Origin: Winogradskyella jejuensis
Lineage (GTDB): Bacteria; Bacteroidota; Bacteroidia; Flavobacteriales; Flavobacteriaceae
Direction of reading: 5' to 3'
Assembly: GCF_900129745.1 (NCBI RefSeq)
Contig: NZ_FQWS01000001.1
Coordinates: 1,598,581 to 1,662,580 of the forward strand
DNA length: 64,000 bases
The notes under the pieces were generated by a model. The model was not told the DNA's origin. It did no database searches and saw nothing but the letters and a program-made list of their open reading frames with translations. Both the position numbers and the translations under genes were made by a program. Positions 41,102-49,532 of the stretch are shown one piece after another (the stretch's first letter is position 1; every line of letters starts with the position of its first letter).

Positions 41102-43621
41102 TTATTTTGGGTCTAAGATATTATTTACGCGTTCTAGAGCATCTGCAATATGTATTCTACTCATAGAGTCAGCACCACGAGCGTTTCTTAACTGAGAACG
41201 AAGCGATTTTAACTCTGCTCTTACAACAGCTCTAATATCCGATTGGCTCACATCTACTGAAGTACCACCAAAGAAACGTCTAAATTGAGCAGGAACAGCT
41301 GGTTGTTCATTTTTCATAATATATTCCATACGCTCAATATATGCACGTTGAAGATTACGTCTGTAAATGTCTATTTTCTTACCAGTACGTAACTCGCTAA
41401 ATAAACCACGACGCAAACCTTTCATCATGTCGTATAGTCCATAAGCACTATCACCATTTATAGATTCGTTTTCTAAAAGACGTTGCATTCTTCCAAAATC
41501 CATCATATTATTCAATGTGCGTGTTTGGATACCTCTTACACGCTCTATATGTCCAGCACTTTCAATTTTATTAAAGATATTGTTATCTAACATCCAATCT
41601 GGCGTTGTAAATAATTGGTCTTGTAAAAATTGCATTGCTTTTTTCTGATGGTCGTCTGCAACATGTGTATACACAGCACCTTCTTGGTCATATGTTTTAT
41701 AGTATTCGTAAACACCACCAATATTAGCTGCAACGTGTCCCATGTAACGATTAAACTGCCCTAAAACTTGGCCGTACATCGTTTCTAAATCATCATAGTT
41801 TTTGCCATCTTCTGCAGTCCATTCGATTAGGTTTGGTACGATGCGCTTAAGATTTTTAATACCGTACTCACTTGCTAAAACCGCATCATCTCCTAAATCT
41901 TCAGTTTGTGAGCTTGGGTCTATAACACCAAATTGCTGTCTTCCAAAACGGTACATTGGATCGCCAGCTTTTTCTAAAATCCAGCTATCTAACGTTTTCT
42001 TTTCGTCCTCTGCAGTTTCTGCATCTAAGATTGGTTTATAACCCCACATTATTGCATACTTATCGTAAGGTCCAATGTTTGGCATTAAGGCAACACCTTC
42101 GTCACCAGGTTGTGCTACGTAATTAAAACGCGCATAATCCATAATAGATGGAGCCGTACCGTATTTCTGAGTAAACGCTGGGTCACGTAACTTTTCAACA
42201 GGATAAGCAACACTACTTCCCATATTATGTGGTAAACCTAATGTGTGTCCAACCTCGTGAGCAGATACAAAACGGATTAAACGTCCCATAACTTCGTCTT
42301 TAAAGGCTACACCACGAGCATCTGGGTTAATTGCTGCTGTTTGCACAAAGAACCAGTTACGTAATAAGGTCATTACATTGTGATACCAGTTGATATCACT
42401 CTCTAAAATTTCTCCTGAACGCGGATCACTCACGTGAGGTCCATTTGCGTTAGGTATTGGAGACGCCAAATAACGAACCACAGAATAGCGAACATCCTCT
42501 GGTGACCATTCTGGGTCTTCTTCAACACTTGGAGGGTCTTTTGCTATAATTGCGTTTTTAAATCCAGCAGCTTCAAAAGCCACTTGCCAATCTTCAATAC
42601 CTTGTTTTATGTACTTGCGCCATTGTTCTGGCGTGGCTCTGTCTATGTAGTAAACAATCGGTTTTTTTGGTTCTACCAATTCACCACGCTTAAATTTTTC
42701 TATGTCTTCATCTTTAACCTCTAGTCTCCAACGGTCTAAATAACGTACTGTTTTACTTTCTTGAGCATCTAAACCATAATCTGTTTGACCTCTACCAAAC
42801 CATCCTACGCGCTGATCGAACATACGACGCTTCATTGGAACTTTTGGTAATAGAATCATTGAGTTATTAATCTCTAAAGAAATGGTTCCTGTGCTAGAAT
42901 TTGAAGGAGGACGTCCAGCTGCATATGTTTTTACATGACGTGCTTCAATATTTTGAGGGTAACTTTTCAATGACTCAATGAAAGACTTTTCAGAATCTAA
43001 TCTAGTTATTCTGTAAGATTGACGTCTGCTTTGTGGAAAACCTAATGCCTTTACATCTTTTTCAAACATTGGTGTTACATCTATAACCGTCTTTGTAGAA
43101 TCTTTACTGAATGCTTTAATAGGAAAGGTGTATAAAATTGGCTCAAAATTAGAGTTAACTACAGCTTCATGTACTGGAAGTGAGTCCGCTGCGACAACTT
43201 GATGAGAAACCACTCTTAGTAAGACTTTTTTGTCTTTCTTTTGCCAACGTAAAACTTGGGTGTTCTGTTTTCCGCCTCCAAAACCAATACCGTTAGCAGT
43301 TTTAGCAATACGTGTTACCATTAGCATTTCTCTTTCGAAAAGAGAGTCTGGTATTTCGTAAAAGAATTTATCGTCGATTTTATGAACATCGAAAAGGCCT
43401 TCGTCAGTTTTAGCCTCTTTAGTTATGACTTTGCTGTAAGGTTGAATTGCCCCTTTTTTAGGCTTTTTTGCGGGTGCTTTAGCAGTTGTAGCAGCACTTC
43501 CCTTTTTTGATTTACTTGCCTTTTTTGCGGTGTCACAAGAGAACACCATTAAAGCACAAGCTACAAATAGAAGTTTGATTTTTAAGTGTTTCACAATAAG
43601 TTGGGTTTTAAAATTTCGCAT
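41102..43621 (-). CDS. Zinc-dependent metalloprotease lipoprotein (DUF5117/DUF5118 type)
   Basis: 839 residues. SPII signal with lipid Cys29 (ALMVFSC) and a Lys/Ala-rich linker. The N-terminal half contains DUF5118/DUF5117-like regions (DKFFYEIPDSLFEREMLMVTRI, GRGQTDYGLDAQ). The catalytic zinc motif HEVGHTLGLPHN is HExxHxxGxxH, the metzincin form, and is followed by SIMDYARFNYVAQPGD with a Met-turn. This is a large family of exported proteases in Bacteroidota whose substrates are unknown. A GTG nine codons after the ATG would give a signal peptide of more usual length (20 residues), so the start is uncertain. Confidence 0.93.
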   Translation of the reverse strand: MRNFKTQLIVKHLKIKLLFVACALMVFSCDTAKKASKSKKGSAATTAKAPAKKPKKGAIQPYSKVITKEAKTDEGLFDVHKIDDKFFYEIPDSLFEREMLMVTRIAKTANGIGFGGGKQNTQVLRWQKKDKKVLLRVVSHQVVAADSLPVHEAVVNSNFEPILYTFPIKAFSKDSTKTVIDVTPMFEKDVKALGFPQSRRQSYRITRLDSEKSFIESLKSYPQNIEARHVKTYAAGRPPSNSSTGTISLEINNSMILLPKVPMKRRMFDQRVGWFGRGQTDYGLDAQESKTVRYLDRWRLEVKDEDIEKFKRGELVEPKKPIVYYIDRATPEQWRKYIKQGIEDWQVAFEAAGFKNAIIAKDPPSVEEDPEWSPEDVRYSVVRYLASPIPNANGPHVSDPRSGEILESDINWYHNVMTLLRNWFFVQTAAINPDARGVAFKDEVMGRLIRFVSAHEVGHTLGLPHNMGSSVAYPVEKLRDPAFTQKYGTAPSIMDYARFNYVAQPGDEGVALMPNIGPYDKYAIMWGYKPILDAETAEDEKKTLDSWILEKAGDPMYRFGRQQFGVIDPSSQTEDLGDDAVLASEYGIKNLKRIVPNLIEWTAEDGKNYDDLETMYGQVLGQFNRYMGHVAANIGGVYEYYKTYDQEGAVYTHVADDHQKKAMQFLQDQLFTTPDWMLDNNIFNKIESAGHIERVRGIQTRTLNNMMDFGRMQRLLENESINGDSAYGLYDMMKGLRRGLFSELRTGKKIDIYRRNLQRAYIERMEYIMKNEQPAVPAQFRRFFGGTSVDVSQSDIRAVVRAELKSLRSQLRNARGADSMSRIHIADALERVNNILDPK

Positions 43622-43705
43622 GAAAATACATATTGAGAGTGGTTTCTCTATGTGTAAAAGCGTTATTTAGTATTTATTTAACGCGTTTTTATTTAGAGTC
43701 AATAA

Positions 43706-43737
43706 AAAAGCACATCTTAAATTTAAGATGTGCTTTT
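43706..43737 (-). terminator. Terminator of lysS
   Basis: Perfect inverted repeat with 16-base arms (AAAAGCACATCTTAAA and complement), T-run on both strands. It lies 24 bases after the lysS stop and also in front of the next gene on the same strand. Confidence 0.88.
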
Positions 43738-43761
43738 AAGTATAGAGAGTAATATATATTT

Positions 43762-45453
43762 TTAGACTAGCTCAACAAATAAGCCGTCGTCAGTCTTTTC
43801 AACTTTAGTGACACCAAGCTTTCCTAGACCTTTAATCCCTTTATCCCAAGCTTTATTGCTAAGTCCTGATTTAGATTTTAAATCGTTTAAATCCATTCGG
43901 TTTTCAGATTTCAAAATCTCGAAAATTGCTTTTTCGTTATCATTCATTTCTACAGCTTTTTTCTCTGGTTTCATCTGCGGAAAGAATAACACTTCTTGAA
44001 TACTTTGGTTGTTGGTTAAGAACATAATTAATCGGTCCATACCAATACCCATACCAGATGTTGGTGGCATTCCGTATTCTAAAGCTCTTAAGAAGTCGTA
44101 ATCAATAGTTCCTGTTGCTTCGTCGTCACCTTTTTTAGCTAATTCTAGTTGGTGTTCAAAACGCTCACGTTGGTCAATTGGGTCATTAAGTTCTGAGTAT
44201 GCGTTTGCTATTTCTTTACCACAAACCATGAGCTCAAAACGTTCTGTTAATTCAGGATTTTCACGGTGTTCTTTGCAAAGTGGACTCATCTCTTTTGGGT
44301 AGTCTGTGATAAACGTTGGTTGTATGTAATTACCTTCGCATTTTTCACCAAAAATTTCATCAATGAGCTTCCCTTTACCCATGGTTGCATCCACTTCTAT
44401 ACCCATATCTTTACACGCTTGACGAATCTCGTCTTCGGATTTATTATTGATGTCAAAACCTGTAAATTCTAATATAGAATCGCGCATCGTTATGCGCTTA
44501 TACGGTGCTTTAAAGTCGACTTTGTGCTCTCCGAAAGTAGCTTCAGTTGTTCCATTTACAGCGATGGCACAATGCTCTAATAATTTCTCGCAGAAATCCA
44601 TCATCCAGTTGTAATCTTTGTAAGCTACATAGATTTCCATAGCCGTAAATTCTGGATTGTGTGTGCGGTCCATGCCTTCGTTACGGAAATTTTTAGAAAA
44701 CTCATAAACACCATCAAATCCACCAACAATCAAGCGTTTTAAATACAGCTCATTAGCAATACGCATGTACAACGGAATGTCCAGGCTATTGTGATGCGTG
44801 ATAAATGGACGTGCTGCTGCACCACCTGGAATTGGTTGCAAGATTGGCGTTTCAACTTCAAAATAACCAGCATCATTGAAGAAGTTTCGCATTGCGTTAA
44901 ATAGCTTTGTACGCTTTACAAAAACTTCTTTTACATGCGGGTTTACCGCTAAATCTGCGTAACGCTGACGGTAACGCATCTCTGGGTCGTTGAACTTATC
45001 GTACGTGTTCCCTTCAGCATCTTGCTTTGGTAGAGGCAATGGTTTTAAAGCTTTGCTTAACAGTTTAAAGTTTTTTACCAAAACTGTTTTTTCACCAACT
45101 TGAGTTGTAAATAATTCGCCTTCGATACCAATAAAATCGCCAATATCTAAAAGCTTTTTGTAAACATCGTTGTATAGTGTTTTGTCCTCACCAGTACAGA
45201 TTTCATCACGATTAAAATACACTTGAATACGACCTTCAGAATCTTGTAACTCGGCAAAAGAGGCTTTTCCTTGAATACGGCGAGACATTAAACGACCAGC
45301 AATAATAACCTGTTTACCTTCACTAAAATCTTTTTTAATTTGTTTTGAAGTGTGATTTACCGGGTATAAATCTGCCGGATATGGATTAATATCTAGTGCT
45401 CTTAATTTTGCTAATTTTTCGCGTCTTACTAATTCTTGTTCTGAAAGCTGCAT
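43762..45453 (-). CDS. lysS: Lysyl-tRNA synthetase, class II, with C-terminal extension
   Basis: 563 residues against about 500 in the common bacterial enzyme. N-terminal OB-fold (IIAGRLMSRRIQGKASFAELQDSEGRIQVY split by a flexible loop), then the class II core: motif 1 FFNDAGYFEVETPIL, motif 2 FRNEGMDRTHNPEFTAMEIY, motif 3 GMGIGMDRLIMFL. After FFPQMKPEKK about 60 extra residues follow (502-563, NEKAIFEILKSENRMDLNDLKS), which look like a small winged helix. The function of the tail is unknown. Confidence 0.97.
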   Translation of the reverse strand: MQLSEQELVRREKLAKLRALDINPYPADLYPVNHTSKQIKKDFSEGKQVIIAGRLMSRRIQGKASFAELQDSEGRIQVYFNRDEICTGEDKTLYNDVYKKLLDIGDFIGIEGELFTTQVGEKTVLVKNFKLLSKALKPLPLPKQDAEGNTYDKFNDPEMRYRQRYADLAVNPHVKEVFVKRTKLFNAMRNFFNDAGYFEVETPILQPIPGGAAARPFITHHNSLDIPLYMRIANELYLKRLIVGGFDGVYEFSKNFRNEGMDRTHNPEFTAMEIYVAYKDYNWMMDFCEKLLEHCAIAVNGTTEATFGEHKVDFKAPYKRITMRDSILEFTGFDINNKSEDEIRQACKDMGIEVDATMGKGKLIDEIFGEKCEGNYIQPTFITDYPKEMSPLCKEHRENPELTERFELMVCGKEIANAYSELNDPIDQRERFEHQLELAKKGDDEATGTIDYDFLRALEYGMPPTSGMGIGMDRLIMFLTNNQSIQEVLFFPQMKPEKKAVEMNDNEKAIFEILKSENRMDLNDLKSKSGLSNKAWDKGIKGLGKLGVTKVEKTDDGLFVELV

Positions 45454-45472
45454 TTTTTGTGTTTTAAAAGTG

Positions 45473-45480
45473 CAAAATTA
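45473..45480 (-). promoter_or_regulatory. Promoter -7 element of lysS
   Basis: Minus-strand TAATTTTG, perfect TAnnTTTG match, 19 bases before the ATG. Confidence 0.6.
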
Positions 45481-45530
45481 CACTATTTACAAAAATTAGG
45501 GCTTAACTTTTAGAATCAATTTAGAGTCTA

Positions 45531-46106
45531 CTATTTCTTGGTGGTTTTTGGTTTTCGTTTAACACCAAAATAATTTGGTTTATAATCGTTTGACGTAATG
45601 ATTTTTAAAATATCTTTTTCTAAAGTTTCAATTGGTCGCTCAATTATTCTATTGACTTCTTTACCGTTTTTAAAGAAGATAAAAGTAGGTACGCGCACAA
45701 TGTTAAGTCCAGCTTCTTCATGCTGTGGACTTTCTTTATAAGTTTCTTTTTCGCGGCTCAAAGCAACTGAAGTTAGCTGTTTCATTGGGTAATCTGCGGC
45801 TTCTAAAATCTTGAAAAATTTGGGTACTTCGCGTTTACTGTCGCCACACCATGTGCCCATAAAAAGTTTAATTTTATAGTCGTTTAGATTTTGTTTGAGC
45901 ACTTCAATAATTTGTGCGTTTGGATTGTAGTTTTCGTAATTGGTATTAAACCACTTGCTGTAGGTTTCGTTCTCAAATCCCGATTTATCTATTTTACCGA
46001 GTAGGTAAGGTGCTTTGCCTTCGGGTTGAAATTCGGCATTTAGTTTTTGTGATTTACAAGAATAAAGGCAGAGCATTAAAAATGCAATTGTACATAGTTG
46101 TTTCAT
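45531..46106 (-). CDS. Thioredoxin-like lipoprotein with a single active-site cysteine
   Basis: 191 residues. SPII signal with Cys17 (LYSCKSQ), then a thioredoxin fold (about 65-170). The active-site motif is WCGDS: Cys87 is present but the second Cys of CxxC is Ser90. The cis-Pro loop RVPTFIFFKNGKEV is normal. A single Cys allows mixed-disulfide chemistry but not a normal dithiol oxidoreductase cycle. The C-terminus is basic (KRKPKTTKK). Substrate unknown; export by the signal suggests an envelope role. Confidence 0.88.
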   Translation of the reverse strand: MKQLCTIAFLMLCLYSCKSQKLNAEFQPEGKAPYLLGKIDKSGFENETYSKWFNTNYENYNPNAQIIEVLKQNLNDYKIKLFMGTWCGDSKREVPKFFKILEAADYPMKQLTSVALSREKETYKESPQHEEAGLNIVRVPTFIFFKNGKEVNRIIERPIETLEKDILKIITSNDYKPNYFGVKRKPKTTKK

Positions 46107-46211
46107 AATTTAGATTTTGAGTGATTAGGTCTCAAAAATCAAAAAATGAAAGACTGTTCTGTAAAATTGAAGGTTGGAAATCGGTACTAGTACCAGGTTG
46201 TAATTTTTTAA

Positions 46212-47270
46212 CTAACTAAAAAATAGACTTTTAGCATCTTCTCGAGATTGTACATTAAGCTTTTTGTAAATGTTGTTAGTGTGCGTTTTTACTGTGCTAA
46301 CACTTAGAAAAAGTGTTTCGGCGATATCTTTGTTGGTTTTATCTTGAAGCAATAAGTCTAAAACAACACGCTCTTGTTTGGATAATTTGTCCTTTAAGCG
46401 TTGCTTAGATTGTTTTTTGGCGTTGCGTTTCTGTAAAATAAAATAAATATTTCCTACTAAAGACAAACCTAAAATAGCGTAAAGCAAATACCTCCAATAC
46501 ATGCTAGAGTTAGTTTTATCAGAAGTGGAAATCATAAACTTGTCTGAAGCCAATTCATTTGTATATTGTTTAGTGTAAGTAGACTCTGGGTAGGCAAGTA
46601 GAAGCTTTGTCTTTAAATCATCATAGTAGTTGTTTTTAGATAAATCTTCGACATAATAATTATGCAAATCACTTGTTCTATCAGATAAATAAGCATAAAT
46701 ATAGAGCTCAGCTAGTGGTTCATTTAGAGATTTTCCAAAGTCTTGAAGCGTTTTAAACCATTTTCTGTTGTTTAATTTTCGGTTGGTTTCACTTCTAAAT
46801 TCACCATAGGCAAACTTCATATCTTGTTTTAAAGAATCAATTTTTACAAAAGCATTGGCCTTTGGATTAGTAGAAATGATATTGCAAAAGACCTCGTTAT
46901 CAAAAGAAAAAGGAAGTTCTAAATTGTCGTTGTTATTTGCAATAAAAATCAGCGCTTTGCTATCGCTACAATGTCCGTTGAAATGATTAGAATCTTGAAG
47001 ATTTTCGGAACATTTATCTACATGGATTCTGTAGATGCGGTTTGCTTCGTCTAGCATATTCCCAGTAAATTTAAAATAGCCATCAGCATCGGCAATAGTC
47101 TTGGCAATAATTTGCTCAGAATATACACCATCTATTTTTCTATAATCTTCTACCAAGGATAAATAGACTGTACTTTGCCATTCCTCGGCATCTACATATC
47201 CTGAGAAAGAATATTGTGCTTTGCAAACGGAACAAACAAATAGAAAAAGAATGACAAGACTAATTCTCAT
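46212..47270 (-). CDS. Membrane-anchored LuxR-type regulator with exported sensor domain
   Basis: 352 residues. Signal peptide (1-18), an exported domain (19-255) that has a carboxypeptidase-regulatory-like start (FSGYVDAEEWQSTVYLS) and three cysteines near 87-129, one membrane segment (259-280, YLLYAILGLSLVGNIYFILQ), a basic linker, and a LuxR helix-turn-helix (296-345, LSKQERVVLDLLLQDKTNKDIAETL..VKTHTNNIYKKL). It would sense outside the inner membrane and bind DNA from the membrane, as one component without kinase. The target genes are unknown. The adjacent Trx-like lipoprotein gene is downstream on the same strand. Confidence 0.88.
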   Translation of the reverse strand: MRISLVILFLFVCSVCKAQYSFSGYVDAEEWQSTVYLSLVEDYRKIDGVYSEQIIAKTIADADGYFKFTGNMLDEANRIYRIHVDKCSENLQDSNHFNGHCSDSKALIFIANNNDNLELPFSFDNEVFCNIISTNPKANAFVKIDSLKQDMKFAYGEFRSETNRKLNNRKWFKTLQDFGKSLNEPLAELYIYAYLSDRTSDLHNYYVEDLSKNNYYDDLKTKLLLAYPESTYTKQYTNELASDKFMISTSDKTNSSMYWRYLLYAILGLSLVGNIYFILQKRNAKKQSKQRLKDKLSKQERVVLDLLLQDKTNKDIAETLFLSVSTVKTHTNNIYKKLNVQSREDAKSLFFS

Positions 47271-47372
47271 AAAACGAATCTAATCATTTTTTTAGAAACA
47301 CAGCGATTGTCGGTTTGTAACAATATTGTAGAATTTACGTCATACCATTACATCAAATCAAAAAATAAAATT

Positions 47373-47531
47373 ATGAGTTTCTGGAGAGTCCTTCTCGCAA
47401 TTATTTTTCCACCTTTATCCGTCATAGGTAAAGGTTGTGGGTCTATATTAATCGTTTTTTTACTTTGGCTTTGCGGCTGGGTACCAGGTGTTATTGCGGC
47501 ATTAGTAATTCTTAATAATCCTGAAAATTAA
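47373..47531 (+). CDS. YqaE/Pmp3-family small membrane protein
   Basis: 52 residues. Two membrane segments (about 4-22 and 25-45): VLLAIIFPPLSVIGKGCG and SILIVFLLWLCGWVPGVIAALVI, with the WVPGVIHA-like end typical of Pmp3/YqaE. The FPPLSV motif matches the family. The start is the internal ATG; the upstream codons in frame are not conserved in the family. Family members respond to salt or membrane stress in other organisms. Confidence 0.9.
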   Translation: MSFWRVLLAIIFPPLSVIGKGCGSILIVFLLWLCGWVPGVIAALVILNNPEN

Positions 47532-47582
47532 ATAAGAAAATGATTAAATTACATATCTAAATTTTAATTAAATCAATAATTT

Positions 47583-47945
47583 ATGACTACTCAAGAAATC
47601 GCCGACAAATTGGTAAGCTATTGTCGGAATGGCCAAGAAGCAAAGGCTTACGAAGAATTATACAGCCCAAATATTACTAGTGTAGAAATGCAAGAGCCAA
47701 TGAAAGAAGTTCATGGTTTTGAAGGCATACAGAAAAAGGGTCAATGGTGGGAAGAAAATTTTGAGGTACATGGTACAAAAGTATCAGAACCTCTGGTGGC
47801 CGATAATCATTTTACCGTAAGATTTTGGATGGATACCACACACAAACCAAGCGGTTATCGGTCTCAGATGAATGAACTTGCCGTTTACCAAGTGAAAGAT
47901 GGCAAAATCTGGAGAGAGCAATTTTTCTATGATGTGGAAGCGTAA
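47583..47945 (+). CDS. SnoaL/NTF2-like domain protein
   Basis: 120 residues, a single cone-shaped NTF2-like domain: EIADKLVSYCRNGQEAKAYEEL at the start and strands ending in AVYQVKDGKIWREQFFYD. Exact ligand or activity cannot be assigned. It follows the small membrane protein by 51 bases and is followed by a terminator, so the two probably form an operon. Confidence 0.85.
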   Translation: MTTQEIADKLVSYCRNGQEAKAYEELYSPNITSVEMQEPMKEVHGFEGIQKKGQWWEENFEVHGTKVSEPLVADNHFTVRFWMDTTHKPSGYRSQMNELAVYQVKDGKIWREQFFYDVEA

Positions 47946-47966
47946 TTTTTCTAGATAATTAAATTG

Positions 47967-47998
47967 AAAGCCCAACAGAAATATAATGTTGGGCTTTT
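47967..47998 (+). terminator. Terminator after the SnoaL-like gene
   Basis: AAAGCCCAACA-GAAATATAA-TGTTGGGCTTTT: an 11-base stem with T-run. Its right arm contains the TTG used as -33 element by the next promoter. Confidence 0.85.
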
Positions 47999-48018
47999 CT
48001 TATTTAAGGCTATCTTTG
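47989..48018 (+). promoter_or_regulatory. Promoter of lipoprotein-lipB operon
   Basis: TTG at 47989-47991, 19 bases, then TATCTTTG at 48011-48018. Full match to the flavobacterial promoter form; ATG is 23 bases further. Confidence 0.7.
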
Positions 48019-48040
48019 TAATGTTAAATATCGATACACT

Positions 48041-48832
48041 ATGAAAAAACTTATTGTAATTCTATCTTTTTTAAGCTTTCTAACAAGCTGTGATGTTACC
48101 GAAACTATTGTGTTTAACCAAGACGGTTCGGGTGAATTTATTTCCACTTTTGACATGGGAGAAATGATGGCTCAAATGAAGGCAATGGGCGGTGATACAG
48201 AGAATAAAGAAAAGGGGAAAGTTATGGATACGACTATGATTTTTGCTGACATGATGGAGACTTATAAAGATAGTATTGCTGCTTTACCAGAAGATAAACA
48301 AGCAACTTTCGAAGCCATTAAGGATATGTACATGACCATGAAAATGGATGAAGACTCTGGCGAAATGAATATGGGTATTGGGATGAAGTTTAAGTCTATA
48401 GAAGACTTAAAGGGAATTCAAGAAAAAATTAAAAAAGCGCAGAGTATAAATCAGCAAGCCGACCAAGTAGACATGATGAAAAATCAGTCACCATTAGGTG
48501 CTCTAGAAGGTGGAAATAATAAGGTAGATTACAATATGACAGCTAAGGGCTTCAGCCGAAAAACTACAGTAGCTGAAAAAACTGAAGAACAAATAGATGA
48601 GCTAAATAGTCTTTTAAGTGAAGAGGTTGATGAAATGAGTAAAGAGTTCTTAAAGTATTTTGAAGCTTCTAAATACACCGTAAAGTTAGTATTCCCTAAA
48701 AAAGTAAAATCCGTTAGCGTTGAAGGTGCTGAAATTTCTAATGGTGGAAAAACAGTTACCTATGTTGCTAGTTGGATGGATTATATAAAAAATCCTGAAT
48801 TACTTGATGTAGACGTTACTTTTTATGAATAA
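48041..48832 (+). CDS. Methionine-rich lipoprotein of unknown function
   Basis: 263 residues. SPII signal with lipid Cys17 (LTSCDVT). The first domain opens with TETIVFNQDGSGEF, a pattern seen in exported Bacteroidota proteins of unknown function. The middle (about 40-130) is rich in methionine (MMAQMKAMG, MYMTMKM, MNMGIGMKF) and acidic residues. Another beta region is at 205-263. Its stop overlaps the lipB start by eight bases, so both are cotranscribed. No function is assigned. Confidence 0.8.
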   Translation: MKKLIVILSFLSFLTSCDVTETIVFNQDGSGEFISTFDMGEMMAQMKAMGGDTENKEKGKVMDTTMIFADMMETYKDSIAALPEDKQATFEAIKDMYMTMKMDEDSGEMNMGIGMKFKSIEDLKGIQEKIKKAQSINQQADQVDMMKNQSPLGALEGGNNKVDYNMTAKGFSRKTTVAEKTEEQIDELNSLLSEEVDEMSKEFLKYFEASKYTVKLVFPKKVKSVSVEGAEISNGGKTVTYVASWMDYIKNPELLDVDVTFYE

Positions 48833-49523
48833 AACCATAAAATTTGAAGATTTAGGTTCTAAAGATTTCAAAGAAACTTGGGATTATCAAGAGCAACTTT
48901 TTAAAGCTATTTTAGATACCAAAATAAAGAACAGAAGAGAAGATGCTGGCTTAGAAACAGATAATCATTTTCTCTTTGTAGAGCATCCTCATGTTTACAC
49001 TTTAGGTAAGAGTGGAGACCTGTCTAATCTTTTGCTTTCTGAGGAACAGTTAAGAGAAAAAGGTGCAACGTTCTATAAAATCAATCGAGGAGGTGATATT
49101 ACTTACCACGGTCCCGGACAAATTGTGGGTTACCCCATTTTAGACTTAGATAATTTTTTTACAGATATACACAAGTATCTTCGTTTTCTAGAGGAATGTA
49201 TTATCCTAACGTTAGCAGAATATGGATTGGAGTGCGGGCGCAGTCCAGGCGAAACAGGAGTTTGGCTTGATGTGGGCACACCTTTTGCACGAAAGATTTG
49301 TGCCATGGGCGTGAGAGCAAGTCGTTGGGTAACAATGCACGGTTTTGCCTTAAACGTAAATGCTGATTTAGGTTATTTTGATAATATTATTCCTTGCGGC
49401 ATTAGAGGTAAGGCTGTGACTTCACTTAACGTAGAATTGGGAAATGAAAAGGTTGACGAAACAGAAGTTAAATCTAAAATTTTAAAGCACTTTAAAATTC
49501 TTTTTGAAGCAAAGCTGGTATAA
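48825..49523 (+). CDS. lipB: Octanoyl-[acyl carrier protein]:protein octanoyltransferase
   Basis: Transfers octanoyl from ACP to lipoyl domains, the first step of lipoic acid synthesis (it would serve the E2 protein encoded in this window). 232 residues. Diagnostic motifs: RGGDITYHGPGQIVGYPIL, the catalytic lysine in ARKICAMGVRASRWV and the catalytic cysteine in IIPCGIRGKAVTSL. It is in a two-gene operon with an upstream lipoprotein of no obvious relation. It converges on the next gene with nine bases between stops. Confidence 0.97.
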   Translation: MNKTIKFEDLGSKDFKETWDYQEQLFKAILDTKIKNRREDAGLETDNHFLFVEHPHVYTLGKSGDLSNLLLSEEQLREKGATFYKINRGGDITYHGPGQIVGYPILDLDNFFTDIHKYLRFLEECIILTLAEYGLECGRSPGETGVWLDVGTPFARKICAMGVRASRWVTMHGFALNVNADLGYFDNIIPCGIRGKAVTSLNVELGNEKVDETEVKSKILKHFKILFEAKLV

Positions 49524-49532
49524 ATTTCTATT

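Noticed and set aside
42225..42262. T9SS sorting signal in the large metalloprotease
   Set aside because: The protein has a lipoprotein signal and its C-terminus is charged, without the usual sorting domain.
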